Shown here piece by piece: positions 52,297 to 61,083 of a DNA stretch of 64,000 bases (positions within the stretch are counted from its first letter, which is position 1; every line of letters starts with the position of its first letter). The DNA is from a bacterium (GTDB taxonomy: Bacteria > SM23-31). The notes under the pieces were generated by a model that was given only the letters and a program-made list of their open reading frames with translations, was not told the origin of the DNA and made no database searches. The stretch is from contig JANQEH010000166.1 in assembly GCA_028278455.1 (NCBI GenBank), forward strand, positions 31,371 to 95,370. The letters are read 5' to 3'. The position numbers and the translations under genes were made by a program.

Positions 52297-52986
52297 ATGG
52301 GAATTAATTCGATTAGTATGAACGGAGTAGGCGGCTTTGGCCCACAAAAAATGGCAAACGGGGCAGGACCTATCGGGAAGGCATTCCAGATCGATCCTGC
52401 AAATCTAAGCGAATCTGAAATTTCTGAATTAAAAGAATTCGGTAAATTAGTCCGGCAGGGTATTAGAAGCGGTGAGTTTGATGCAGCAGCGCTTGCAGAA
52501 CAGGCACCTGAATTTATCCAGACTATGGCTCAGGAGAATGGTACAAGCGTAGAAGAAACTATTAACGGTTTATTTGACAGAATTATGGAACGTAAGGGCA
52601 GTATGGGAAGCAGACCTCCGGTAGGAATGGGTGGAATGCAGATGATGAAAGGCGGGAGAGCAGGCAGTAGTCCGTTAATGGATCTCCTCAAAATAGACAA
52701 ATCCCAATTATCGGACGAACAGAAAACAGAAATAAAGGAATTCGAAAATTCTGTGCGTGAAGCGATAATGAGCGGAGAATTTGATTCTGCGGCTTTAGTT
52801 GAGAGTGCTCCTGATTTTATAAGGGAAGCTGCCGAGGAAAGCGGGATCGATATTGAAGGATCACTTAACGATATGTTTAATAAGATAACCGAAATGCGGA
52901 ACAGCAGGGTAAGCGGGACCGGGTTTTATTCAGGCACGGAAATGTACAGCAGCGACATGGAGCTTCTGAAGAATCTGTTCGCCTGA
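52297..52986 (+). CDS. Protein of unknown function with duplicated ~70-residue helical repeat
   Basis: 229 residues with no signal peptide or membrane segment. Two helical repeats are plain: residues 29-97 and 130-197. They share L-S-[DE]...EIKEF, SGEFD-AAL, AP-FI and an ending LFDRI or MFNKI. They are joined by a Gly/Met-rich linker (GMGGMQMMKGGRAG). I do not recognise the family. The ORF track start at 52282 is a TTG; ATG 52297 has AAGGAG 7 bases upstream and is clearly better. fliD begins 26 bases after its stop, so it is probably co-transcribed with a flagellar cap gene. A flagellar chaperone, regulator or filament-associated role is only a guess. Confidence 0.75.
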   Translation: MGINSISMNGVGGFGPQKMANGAGPIGKAFQIDPANLSESEISELKEFGKLVRQGIRSGEFDAAALAEQAPEFIQTMAQENGTSVEETINGLFDRIMERKGSMGSRPPVGMGGMQMMKGGRAGSSPLMDLLKIDKSQLSDEQKTEIKEFENSVREAIMSGEFDSAALVESAPDFIREAAEESGIDIEGSLNDMFNKITEMRNSRVSGTGFYSGTEMYSSDMELLKNLFA

Positions 52987-53012
52987 TCCTGGGATAACAA
53001 GTAGGTAATAAT

Positions 53013-54458
53013 ATGTCTTCGATATCATCATACTATTCGTTTCCGACATCTGTTGATGAGTATGTGGAACAGGCTCTGGTTAGCGAGCGGGCAAATATAA
53101 CCACACTCGAAAACAAAAAATCAGACCTGAATAACAAGAGTTCGGTTTACACTGACCTGTCAACAAACCTGAAGGCGCTTCAGGATATTGCAGATGAATT
53201 CAGTTCAACTGTTTCCCTGAATGCTTTGCTGACAAAATCTGCTGTCAGCTCTGATGAGGCTAAATACAAGGTGCAGGCTTCAAATAGCGCTGTCACTGGT
53301 TCATACAGCATCCGGGTAAACAGCATAGCGCGAGTAGATATTGCCCATTCCTCCAGGTTTTCATCTGATGGTACAGAATTGGGTGATCTCGGAAAACAGG
53401 AGATCCGGATTGCTGACGGAAATGGTGAATATGCTGATTTGAAGATCGATATTTCAAAGGATGACTCAAACAAAGAAGTAATGCAAAAAATAGCGGAGGC
53501 GATCAACGAATCCGATTTATCCCTATCCGCAAGCGTTATCTATGATACTGCAGGAACATCGCGGCTCACATTAACAAGTAAGGAGACAGGTTACGATAAC
53601 AGGATAAACCTGAATGATGAAAAGAATAATGAGCTGCTGACAGTACTCGGTATTCTCGATGAAAATGGTGAACGTCAAGAGGCATCTGGGACGGATGGGG
53701 GATTTCTGGTCCGTGATCCGGATGAGCTTAATGCTGTATTTATGATAAACGGCCTGGAAATTATTCGTCAGAGCAATACAATAGACGATGTCATAGACGG
53801 AGTTACTATAGATCTGTATTCTACCTTTGAAGATTCGGAACACGATGGATATATCTCAGTTGAGAATGACCTGAATGAGGTTAAAGATCAAATCGATTCA
53901 TTTATCGAAACTTATAACAAGACCGTAACATACCTGCGGGATAAAACAAATATAGATACATCTACATACGAACATGGTGAGCTCTATGGTGATGCATCTC
54001 TGACAACACTGCGATACCAGCTTTCCGATATTGTAACCGGGCAGATAAGTACGGATGATGACTCTATACTAAATACACTGGCTGACATCGGGATCACGAT
54101 CAGCAGGTCTGGTGAACTATCGATCTCGGACCAGGACAAACTGGATGAACAACTGGAAGGTGATCTCGCAGGAGTTATTAGACTTTTTCAGGGTGATGAA
54201 GGTGTCGGACAGAGAATAGAAGACTTGATGAAAAGATATACAAGGTCGGGAGGGGTTATATCATCGAAGAAGAGCTCGATATCAGAACAGGTTGATAATC
54301 TGGACAGAAGGATCGAAAACTACGAGAAAATTCTTGAAACACGAGAGGCAGCCTTGAAGTTGGAATACTCAAAATTGCAGCAGATGCTGATATCGCTGAA
54401 CAACCAGATGGATATGTTCAACAATAACAGCTCTATACTCGATTCATATCTATATTAG
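53013..54458 (+). CDS. fliD: Flagellar hook-associated protein 2 (filament cap)
   Basis: 481-residue FliD. The N-terminal coiled-coil domain (VEQALVSERANITTLENKKSDL) is followed by D2/D3-type repeats (GSYSIRVNSIARVDIAHSSRF, FMINGLEIIRQSNTIDDVIDGVTIDL). The C-terminal domain contains ADIGITISRSGELSISDQDKL and a long final coiled coil (about 420-470). It caps the growing filament and helps flagellin fold. No other flagellar gene (fliC, fliS, flg) is in the window apart from the unknown helical-repeat gene before it. Its 3' end faces the DUF2752 gene with only 9 bases between them. Confidence 0.9.
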   Translation: MSSISSYYSFPTSVDEYVEQALVSERANITTLENKKSDLNNKSSVYTDLSTNLKALQDIADEFSSTVSLNALLTKSAVSSDEAKYKVQASNSAVTGSYSIRVNSIARVDIAHSSRFSSDGTELGDLGKQEIRIADGNGEYADLKIDISKDDSNKEVMQKIAEAINESDLSLSASVIYDTAGTSRLTLTSKETGYDNRINLNDEKNNELLTVLGILDENGERQEASGTDGGFLVRDPDELNAVFMINGLEIIRQSNTIDDVIDGVTIDLYSTFEDSEHDGYISVENDLNEVKDQIDSFIETYNKTVTYLRDKTNIDTSTYEHGELYGDASLTTLRYQLSDIVTGQISTDDDSILNTLADIGITISRSGELSISDQDKLDEQLEGDLAGVIRLFQGDEGVGQRIEDLMKRYTRSGGVISSKKSSISEQVDNLDRRIENYEKILETREAALKLEYSKLQQMLISLNNQMDMFNNNSSILDSYLY

Positions 54459-54467
54459 GCAGTACAA

Positions 54468-54929
54468 TTATATCGTATTATATTCAGAAATAAACCTTAC
54501 AACCCAAAAACCTGCCCAGGCAACCGCAAATAATGAAAAAAGGATTCTTTTCATACCCTTATTCAATCTGAACTTGATTTCATCTCCGGAAATAGATTCA
54601 AAAGCGAATTTTATAAATCCGCAAAGAAATCCGAGATACAGCAGCGGACCCATCAGGTGAAAACTAAATGCCTCAGCAAAGTGGAATTGAGTTACTGCGT
54701 GAAAAGATCTGCTGAGCCCACAAGTAGGACAGCTGTATCCTGTCAGTGATTTGAAATAACATATCTGCAGGTCGAGAGATCCCGGATTTATAAATACCGG
54801 GAGTGACAGCATGACCAGGAGCGCTGCCGCAGGGACAACTTTATTAAAAGCATACTTTACATTTTCGGTTCTTTTTATAGTTATTTCTGTTAACATAAGA
54901 AATAATTTCTTCTTGCCCTGATTAATCAT
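54468..54929 (-). CDS. DUF2752 membrane protein
   Basis: About 153 residues with three membrane helices. The family marker is CYFKSLTGYSCPTCGLSRSFHAVTQ, the DUF2752 Cys-Pro-x-Cys-Gly-x-x-Arg motif. The function of the family is not established. ATG 54929 overlaps the end of the upstream gene and suggests translational coupling; ATG 54962 and ATG 54896 are other possible starts. It forms a two-gene unit with the polytopic membrane protein upstream. Confidence 0.8.
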   Translation of the reverse strand: MINQGKKKLFLMLTEITIKRTENVKYAFNKVVPAAALLVMLSLPVFINPGSLDLQICYFKSLTGYSCPTCGLSRSFHAVTQFHFAEAFSFHLMGPLLYLGFLCGFIKFAFESISGDEIKFRLNKGMKRILFSLFAVAWAGFWVVRFISEYNTI

Positions 54930-55866
54930 CCTGATGTACATGTATTTCTTCCGTTCCTTCATCCAAATCAGGGAATAACTTGAAATCGGGACCGAATTGC
55001 TCTAAAAACTCCACACTGAATGATCTGAAAGTGTAATGGACAGGTAAAATTGTAACTGTTCCGATATAAGGTATCACCAGAAATATAAATCCGATACAGC
55101 ATGTGAATATCCCTACTATAAAAATGCTTATCACTATCATGATCCATAATATGAATATCAATATTGCATACCCGATAAATGAGAACAGGTTTTCTCTGAA
55201 TAACGGTATAAATACCTCCCATGCCTGTACGGCAGAGACACCTCTTTTGTACATTATGGGGACAACGAAGTCTGTCAGGAACATTGAAATGAATCCGGCA
55301 ATAATCACAAAAGTGACAAATGACAGTATTAATCCCCCAGCCACTAAAGCGGTTGTAAATCCTTCATAATCACCAAAATAAATATTTCGTGCTACCATAT
55401 ACCCCATATACATGAACAACAGTATCGCTCCAATACAGATGAATGTGAAACTTATTCTCCATAAAAAGAGCGAATTTGCATGCTGGCTGTAATCATTCCA
55501 TGGTTTAATAACTTGTGCACGGTTATGAACGACATTATCGAGGAACATAAACTCACCACGTGATGTAAGCCAATTAAGGAGGAAAATCAATCCTGTAACC
55601 ACTACTAAACCGATAATTATAAGGGCAAACCAGCCGGGATTAAAATTTAACCAGTCCCACAACTCATATGGAGCGTTCACTACATCTTCAAGACTTGTAT
55701 GTCCTCCCCTGTCATCATCACCTCCGCCTCCGTTATAATCGGTTAGTCCTGCCAGGAAAGCGGTAAATCCTACAACAAACCATTTTTTAAGGTCAAATGG
55801 GCTGAAAAGGGCTTTTTTCATCCTGCCGAATGCCCGCGAAAAAGGTTCGATGAAACGGATGTTCAC
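54922..55866 (-). CDS. Polytopic membrane protein of unknown function
   Basis: 314 residues with about six or seven membrane helices, an early acidic Gly-rich loop (NGGGGDDDRGG) and an acidic C terminus. It resembles uncharacterised membrane proteins of FCB and related bacteria, with FDLKKWFVVGFTAFLAGL near the start and GEFMFLDNVVHNRAQVIKPW in the middle. The start codon is GTG with a strong AGGAGG five bases upstream. It pairs with the DUF2752 gene. No enzymatic motif is seen. Confidence 0.75.
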   Translation of the reverse strand: MNIRFIEPFSRAFGRMKKALFSPFDLKKWFVVGFTAFLAGLTDYNGGGGDDDRGGHTSLEDVVNAPYELWDWLNFNPGWFALIIIGLVVVTGLIFLLNWLTSRGEFMFLDNVVHNRAQVIKPWNDYSQHANSLFLWRISFTFICIGAILLFMYMGYMVARNIYFGDYEGFTTALVAGGLILSFVTFVIIAGFISMFLTDFVVPIMYKRGVSAVQAWEVFIPLFRENLFSFIGYAILIFILWIMIVISIFIVGIFTCCIGFIFLVIPYIGTVTILPVHYTFRSFSVEFLEQFGPDFKLFPDLDEGTEEIHVHQDD

Positions 55867-55970
55867 AGTCTCCTCCTTGTTATCTTCTCTGGAGTTTCTC
55901 TATTGAATTCAGCGGTTTCCTATCGCCGATTAATAAAACAAAAAATTATCAGAATATCAATAAATATTGA

Positions 55971-56402
55971 TCATTCTTCCTCTGCTCTTTCTTTCAATGC
56001 TTCATTCATATAGTTAAAACCTTCCAGTGTTTGTCTCAGCACATTGTCAAACATCGGAACGAGTATCCCTTTGAAAACCTCGTTCTGGTGAAACCTTATT
56101 TTCCTGGGATCGAGTTCTTCAATAATAAACATATGCTCACCCTCAAAAAGACCAGGTATCCCCAACCTGCCCTTCCATCGAAACTGTTTGTTTTCCCAGA
56201 CAGTGTTTACAACAGGAGAAAAATCCTGCGGTTTCATTTCTGGTGCATGAATACTGACTTTCAATCTAGTCCCGGTTTTTGGTTCCCCATGAATACTCTT
56301 TATGAATGGATTCCATTCCGGATAAGATTTGAAATCGAGCAGAATTCTCCAGACATCTTCACTTGAAGAATTGATCTCGATGTGCGAGTGGATCATTTTC
56401 AT
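55971..56402 (-). CDS. SRPBCC (START/Bet v1-like) domain protein
   Basis: 143 residues forming one SRPBCC fold: HSHIEINSSSEDVWRILLDFKSYPEWNPFIKSI at the N terminus and a long C-terminal helix (TLEGFNYMNEALKERAEE). Such domains bind hydrophobic ligands. The start at ATG 56402 is set by GGGGG upstream; the ORF track start at 56450 adds 16 unlikely residues. It is a single gene with flanking gaps; the ligand is unknown. Confidence 0.85.
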   Translation of the reverse strand: MKMIHSHIEINSSSEDVWRILLDFKSYPEWNPFIKSIHGEPKTGTRLKVSIHAPEMKPQDFSPVVNTVWENKQFRWKGRLGIPGLFEGEHMFIIEELDPRKIRFHQNEVFKGILVPMFDNVLRQTLEGFNYMNEALKERAEEE

Positions 56403-56450
56403 TGTTCCCCCTTTAATTTTTTTTAACCGACATATGTGCAGAGAAATCAA

Positions 56451-56629
56451 ATTAATACTGAAGAGATAACTGGAATCTGGAAACGTGTATAAGGTTCAGG
56501 AGTATTGAAATAGAGATCTGATATCTACAGTTACAGATATATGAAATGGAAGCTGTCACAATTTAGATAATAGAGACTGCTATTGCAATAAAAAAGAAAA
56601 ATAGTCAGTTCTTTTGAAATAAACAGAAA
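56451..56629. other. Intergenic, no gene
   Basis: About 180 A/T-rich bases between two minus-strand genes. They should hold the promoter of the SRPBCC gene. No convincing site or hairpin is seen. Confidence 0.4.
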
Positions 56630-57475
56630 TTATTGGATTATTATGGTGTATGTCTTGACCGTTACTGCTCCAAAATACCCAAGGGCATTATTCGTTAGAT
56701 TTGATAATGGATTAGCTGGCTGTCCCCAAAGGGCCTCACCCCCACCATCGTCATCATCGTCTTCCCCTTCATCGTAGGTAACTATATTCCAAAGGGTGGA
56801 AAAATATTCATATACAGATCTATCAAATGTCAGGAGGTCGACTTTGATTTCGTTTCCGGAATAAAAAGTCTCTTCAAAAAACTCATAATCAATATACATC
56901 CCATCGGTGAGCCTGTCATCATACAGGTAATACTCCTGGGATAATACACCCTCTTTGAATACTTTAAGACGGATATAATCCTCAATATCTACACGGTCCT
57001 GAAAAAAACATACCACGGAATACTCATCGGGATAATCTTCATCAGCAAAGAATGTGAGTGAATCAAGTTCAAGCGCTTCCGGCATGGTAGAGAATGCCGT
57101 ATAGTTCTCTCCTTCTGATTCTACAGAAAGTGTATATGTTTTACCCGATACCCCCTGGATGTCTGTCGTAATATATATACCTGTATCCGTTTCCTGGAGT
57201 AATTCAGAATTTCCAGTGTTGTCGGAAATTCTGACTACAGCGCCTGAAACAGGTGGAAAATCACCGGGTTTGAAATAATCTGTTGTTTTGTGGATGGTAA
57301 CTCTATACGGGCCTGGTTGATCGGTAATAACACCCTCAATAACAATCCTCGGCTCAGCGGTGTTAAGATCGACCGTAATTACATCAGTACAGGATATACA
57401 GATTGCTGCTGTTAACAGGATACAAAATACGAAAGTGTGCATTTTTTTCATGGATTTTATACTTTTATATAGCAT
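56630..57475 (-). CDS. DUF4249 lipoprotein (TonB receptor partner)
   Basis: 281 residues with lipobox ICISC near residue 29. The beta-rich body carries the family features: IVIEGVITDQPGPYRVTIHKT near the start, VSGAVVRISDN, and the C-terminal PANPLSNLTNNALGYFGA. An aspartate run (GEDDDDDGGG) precedes that segment. It follows the TonB receptor gene by 7 bases on the same strand. This is a clearer DUF4249 member than the one at 49.3 kb, and both share receptor linkage. Confidence 0.85.
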   Translation of the reverse strand: MLYKSIKSMKKMHTFVFCILLTAAICISCTDVITVDLNTAEPRIVIEGVITDQPGPYRVTIHKTTDYFKPGDFPPVSGAVVRISDNTGNSELLQETDTGIYITTDIQGVSGKTYTLSVESEGENYTAFSTMPEALELDSLTFFADEDYPDEYSVVCFFQDRVDIEDYIRLKVFKEGVLSQEYYLYDDRLTDGMYIDYEFFEETFYSGNEIKVDLLTFDRSVYEYFSTLWNIVTYDEGEDDDDDGGGEALWGQPANPLSNLTNNALGYFGAVTVKTYTIIIQ

Positions 57476-57482
57476 ATCTGCC

Positions 57483-59804
57483 TCAAAATTTAAAATTAAA
57501 GGTGAATGTCGGAAAGAATTTGAAAAGAGATACTCTTACTGCTTCCATAGAACCTGGAGAGGTTTTACTTTCACGAAAATATACGGCAAAAGCGTTTTTT
57601 CTCCCATATGCATTGTACAAAGAAAAATTCCAGTTCGATTCAAACCATTTCCTTTTCTTATTCTCGTGAGTTATCCCGAGATCCAGACGATGGTATGAAG
57701 GAAGCCTGTATCCGTTTCTTTCAGTATAATAGTTTGCGATCCTGCCATCTACTATGTACTTACCGCTCGGAAAACTGACGGCATCTCCAGTGTGATAAGT
57801 CCAGGTTGCTGAGAAGGACCATTTGGGATTTGCTTTATACATGGAAACGATAGAAAAATCATGTGTTCTGTCGTTTTTTGCAGGAAAGTACTTTCCATCA
57901 TTGATCTTCTCGAATTTTCTTTCGGTTTTGGAAAGAGTATAGCTTATCCAGCCGGTAAGTCTGCCATTCTTTTTCTTGACAAATAATTCCGCCCCATAAG
58001 ACCTCCCGGTTCCGTAGACCAGTTCACCTTCGACATACTGGTTCAGGACTATATTGGCATTATTTCTGTATTCTATCTGGTTTTTTAGGTCTTTATAATA
58101 TACCTCAAGAGAAGATTCGATATTATTTCCCAGCAGATTTCTGAAATAGCCCAAGGCAACCTGGTCGGCAATTTCGGGCTTTACATTTGTAGTGCTCGGT
58201 TGCCAGACATCAAGAGGAGTGCTGGCGAATGAATTAGAAAGTAAGTGTATATACTGCCTGTTTCGGGCGTAAGAAGCCTTGAATGAACTATTTTCATCGA
58301 GTATGAAATTCGTTGTAAGACGCGGTTCGAAACCAAAGTAACTTTTTTCGATCTTATTCTTTTTATACGATTTTGTTCCTGTCAGCCTTCCGTTCTCATC
58401 GAAACTGTATGTTTCACCTGGTCCGATAATACTGAAAGATGACTGGCGGAATCCATAGTCAAAATTCAGTTTTTCATTCGCTGAATATTTGTGGGAGAAA
58501 TATACGGCGCTTTCTATGGCATATTTATTTGAGATCTTCTGCCTGTATGTTTCCTGCCGGTCAGCCAGAGTAATCTCACCGGGAAGGAATTTGTGATGAA
58601 TCAGGTTCAATCCAAAGGAAAATGTATTATCAGGATCCTTAAAATACTGAAAATCCTCTTTAAGATTGATGTCTTTGATAGAAGAGGTGATCTTGATATT
58701 GCTGCTGTTTGATTTAGATGTAATAATATAATCGAAATCGCTGTGAATAAGTGAAGAATTCAAAAACAGTTTTTCACTGAATATATGATTCCATCTTATG
58801 GTAGCTGTCGAGTTTCCCCAATTGAAATCGAATTCATCTTTATAACCGATCACATCCCTGCCGAAGTAGCCGGATATGAAAAGTCTGTCGTTATCCCCAA
58901 CCTGATAGTTAGCCTTCATATTCAGATCATAAAAATGAAGCTTTGAATTCTTTGTGTCCTCATTTTTGGAGAATCTAAAAAACTGATCTGCCCATGTTCT
59001 GCGGCCTGAAATAAGAAACGATCCCTTTTCTTTGACGATAGGTCCCTGGAGTGTATAACGGGAAAAGATCAATCCAATACCGCCTTCAGATGAGAACTCC
59101 CTGTTATTACCCTCATTCATTGTCATGTCAAGCACTGATGAAAGTCTTCCTCCATATGAAGCAGGAAATGATCCCTTTATTAGTTTGACATCCTTTATCG
59201 CATCGGGATTAAAAACCGAAAATATTCCCAGCATATGATAAGCATTGTAAACCGGAGCTTCATCAAGAAGAATCAGGTTCTGATCTGCTTTGCCACCTCT
59301 GACAGAAAAACCGCTGTTCACTTCCGAGGACGCCTTAACACCCGGTAGAAATTGTATAGTCTTAAGAATATCCTGCTCCCCGAAGAGAATTGGAACGGTT
59401 TTTACCATAGATGGTTTGAATTTAGTTATACCCATTTCAACCGATTTGATATTCTCATCTGCTTTTTCTGCAGTAATTATTAATTCATCAGCAAGGTTGA
59501 CAGCCGGCTTGAGCTCTAAATTGAATTTCCGGTTCATATTAAGATTAATTGTTTCATTTTTTGTGTCGTAACCGATATAGCTGAACTCAGTTTCGTATCT
59601 GCCGGCTGGAAGAGTAAGTGAATAAAAACCGTATACGTTGGTTGATGTACCCGTTTTTAGAGTTCGGATATAAATATTTGCTCCGATGAGGACTTCTCCG
59701 GTTGTCGCATCTTTCAATGTACCGCTTATCGTGAATTTTTCCTGTGCAGGTGAAATCCCGCTGACAAACAGCAGAAATAATAATAAAATTATAGGTAGTT
59801 TCAT
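57483..59804 (-). CDS. TonB-dependent outer-membrane receptor (second)
   Basis: 773 residues: signal peptide (to about SPAQ), carboxypeptidase-regulatory-like domain (about 28-115, FTISGTLKDATTGEVLIGANI), a plug (about 120-235, SVRGGKADQNLILLDEAPVY) and a barrel ending in phenylalanine (FFPTFTFNFKF). The plug reads ..RGG.xDQNLIL.D like the first receptor, so the two are paralogues of one subfamily. The ORF track start (59816) is a TTG; ATG 59804 with GAGGAA upstream is preferred. It is co-transcribed with the DUF4249 gene. The ligand is unknown. Confidence 0.92.
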   Translation of the reverse strand: MKLPIILLLFLLFVSGISPAQEKFTISGTLKDATTGEVLIGANIYIRTLKTGTSTNVYGFYSLTLPAGRYETEFSYIGYDTKNETINLNMNRKFNLELKPAVNLADELIITAEKADENIKSVEMGITKFKPSMVKTVPILFGEQDILKTIQFLPGVKASSEVNSGFSVRGGKADQNLILLDEAPVYNAYHMLGIFSVFNPDAIKDVKLIKGSFPASYGGRLSSVLDMTMNEGNNREFSSEGGIGLIFSRYTLQGPIVKEKGSFLISGRRTWADQFFRFSKNEDTKNSKLHFYDLNMKANYQVGDNDRLFISGYFGRDVIGYKDEFDFNWGNSTATIRWNHIFSEKLFLNSSLIHSDFDYIITSKSNSSNIKITSSIKDINLKEDFQYFKDPDNTFSFGLNLIHHKFLPGEITLADRQETYRQKISNKYAIESAVYFSHKYSANEKLNFDYGFRQSSFSIIGPGETYSFDENGRLTGTKSYKKNKIEKSYFGFEPRLTTNFILDENSSFKASYARNRQYIHLLSNSFASTPLDVWQPSTTNVKPEIADQVALGYFRNLLGNNIESSLEVYYKDLKNQIEYRNNANIVLNQYVEGELVYGTGRSYGAELFVKKKNGRLTGWISYTLSKTERKFEKINDGKYFPAKNDRTHDFSIVSMYKANPKWSFSATWTYHTGDAVSFPSGKYIVDGRIANYYTERNGYRLPSYHRLDLGITHENKKRKWFESNWNFSLYNAYGRKNAFAVYFRESKTSPGSMEAVRVSLFKFFPTFTFNFKF

Positions 59805-59816
59805 TGAATTCCTCAA

Positions 59817-60550
59817 AGCGTTTATTAGTTTTGAATCAACCTTTCAGCAAACTATATGCCAATTAATAAACTGAGTACCCCAGGTTTAAGAATTTTTATT
59901 TTTCCGGGTATATGTATTAAAAAAAACACCCGGGTTGTAGTATATTTACAGCAAAATAAATCATGATCTTAACGGTATTGTTTCAATATTTTATAAGTTG
60001 CGAATCCCGGGAAAAACATCCAGCGAAATAGAAAAGTCCTATTTTTGGCACAGAATTTGAACATAATCCTTATGACTTGGTACCCTGGCTAAATACAGAT
60101 GGATTTTACGCGAATCAGACAGAATCGAAAAGATATTGATGGATAATAAACAGTTAATAAAATCTTAGACGCTGGATATTTACATTTCAATGCATCTTAA
60201 GAGAAAAATGACCGAAACAGTATTGCAGGAATTCGAACAGAACTATGCTGAATCCAGCTAAGTCAAGGATGAACATGGGAATATTCGTTATAGCAGATAT
60301 TGAAGTAAGGATAACAGAGAAAGTAAAAACAATAAAAGGCTATTACATAATTTTGAAGAGATGATATTTCGTACATGTGTTCACTCAATATTAAAATATG
60401 TAAGTAATATCCATTATAACTATTGGAAAGACAAAATGTACTTTGAATATCTATTCATAAATATGTCCAATCCGGATATCTGTCAAAGGATTATTTTGAC
60501 CTGGATACATTAATTGGTAACGATACGTTGTAGATAAAATTTTATAAATC
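59817..60550. other. Large intergenic region, no recognisable gene
   Basis: About 730 bases. Near 59904-59934 is CCGGGT ... ACACCCGGGT, an inverted repeat upstream of the receptor gene that may be an operator. The rest (60000-60540) is A/T-rich, with many stops in all frames and no ORF over 60 codons. It could be a fully decayed gene, but I cannot name one. Confidence 0.4.
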
Positions 60551-60967
60551 ATGGGTGCTAATATGGATTCTAACGATTGGAAAGATGAATATAATGTAAA
60601 TCATGAAATTATAGATGCGCAGCATAAGAAGCTTTTTGATATGATTAACGATCTGAAAAAAGCAATAGATGCAAAGAGCGGTAGTGATGTGATAGACTCA
60701 ATAATGAAAGAAATGAGCGATTATACCTTTTACCATTTTTCTTTTGAAGAAAGTTACATGGAACAGATCAGATTTCCTCAGCTGGCAGAACATAAAGAGT
60801 ATCATGAAAACCTGAAAAAGAGACTGTACGATATCTTTAATCAGTTTTACACAGATCAAAATACATCCTGCTGTGAAGTACTACAATTTCTTGAAAACTG
60901 GTGGAAAAAACATATTCTCGAAAAGGACAGGTGTTACTATGAATTCATTGAGTCGGTGAGAAAATAG
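60551..60967 (+). CDS. Bacteriohemerythrin
   Basis: 138-residue di-iron oxygen-binding protein. All ligand positions are present: H25 (IIDAQHKKLFD), H62 and E66 (YHFSFEE), H81 and H85 (EHKEYH), and H121 and D126 (WWKKHILEKD). The first tryptophan block (DWKDEYNVNHE) is also typical. In anaerobes and microaerophiles it binds or buffers oxygen. It stands alone. ATG 60563 is an alternative start. Confidence 0.93.
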   Translation: MGANMDSNDWKDEYNVNHEIIDAQHKKLFDMINDLKKAIDAKSGSDVIDSIMKEMSDYTFYHFSFEESYMEQIRFPQLAEHKEYHENLKKRLYDIFNQFYTDQNTSCCEVLQFLENWWKKHILEKDRCYYEFIESVRK

Positions 60968-61083
60968 ACTTATTATCTGAATATGGTAGCTTACTGGTCA
61001 AGAAACCTAACCTCCAATAGAAAGTAAATACCGTAATTTAATTATGCCTGATTTCTCCACAACAAAGATTTATCTCTTGATTT

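Noticed and set aside
57360-57698. Plus-strand ORFs of 88-112 codons
   Set aside because: They are shadows of the minus-strand DUF4249 and TonB genes, with no domain, ribosome site or sensible composition. The many other antisense ORFs on the track were dismissed for the same reason.
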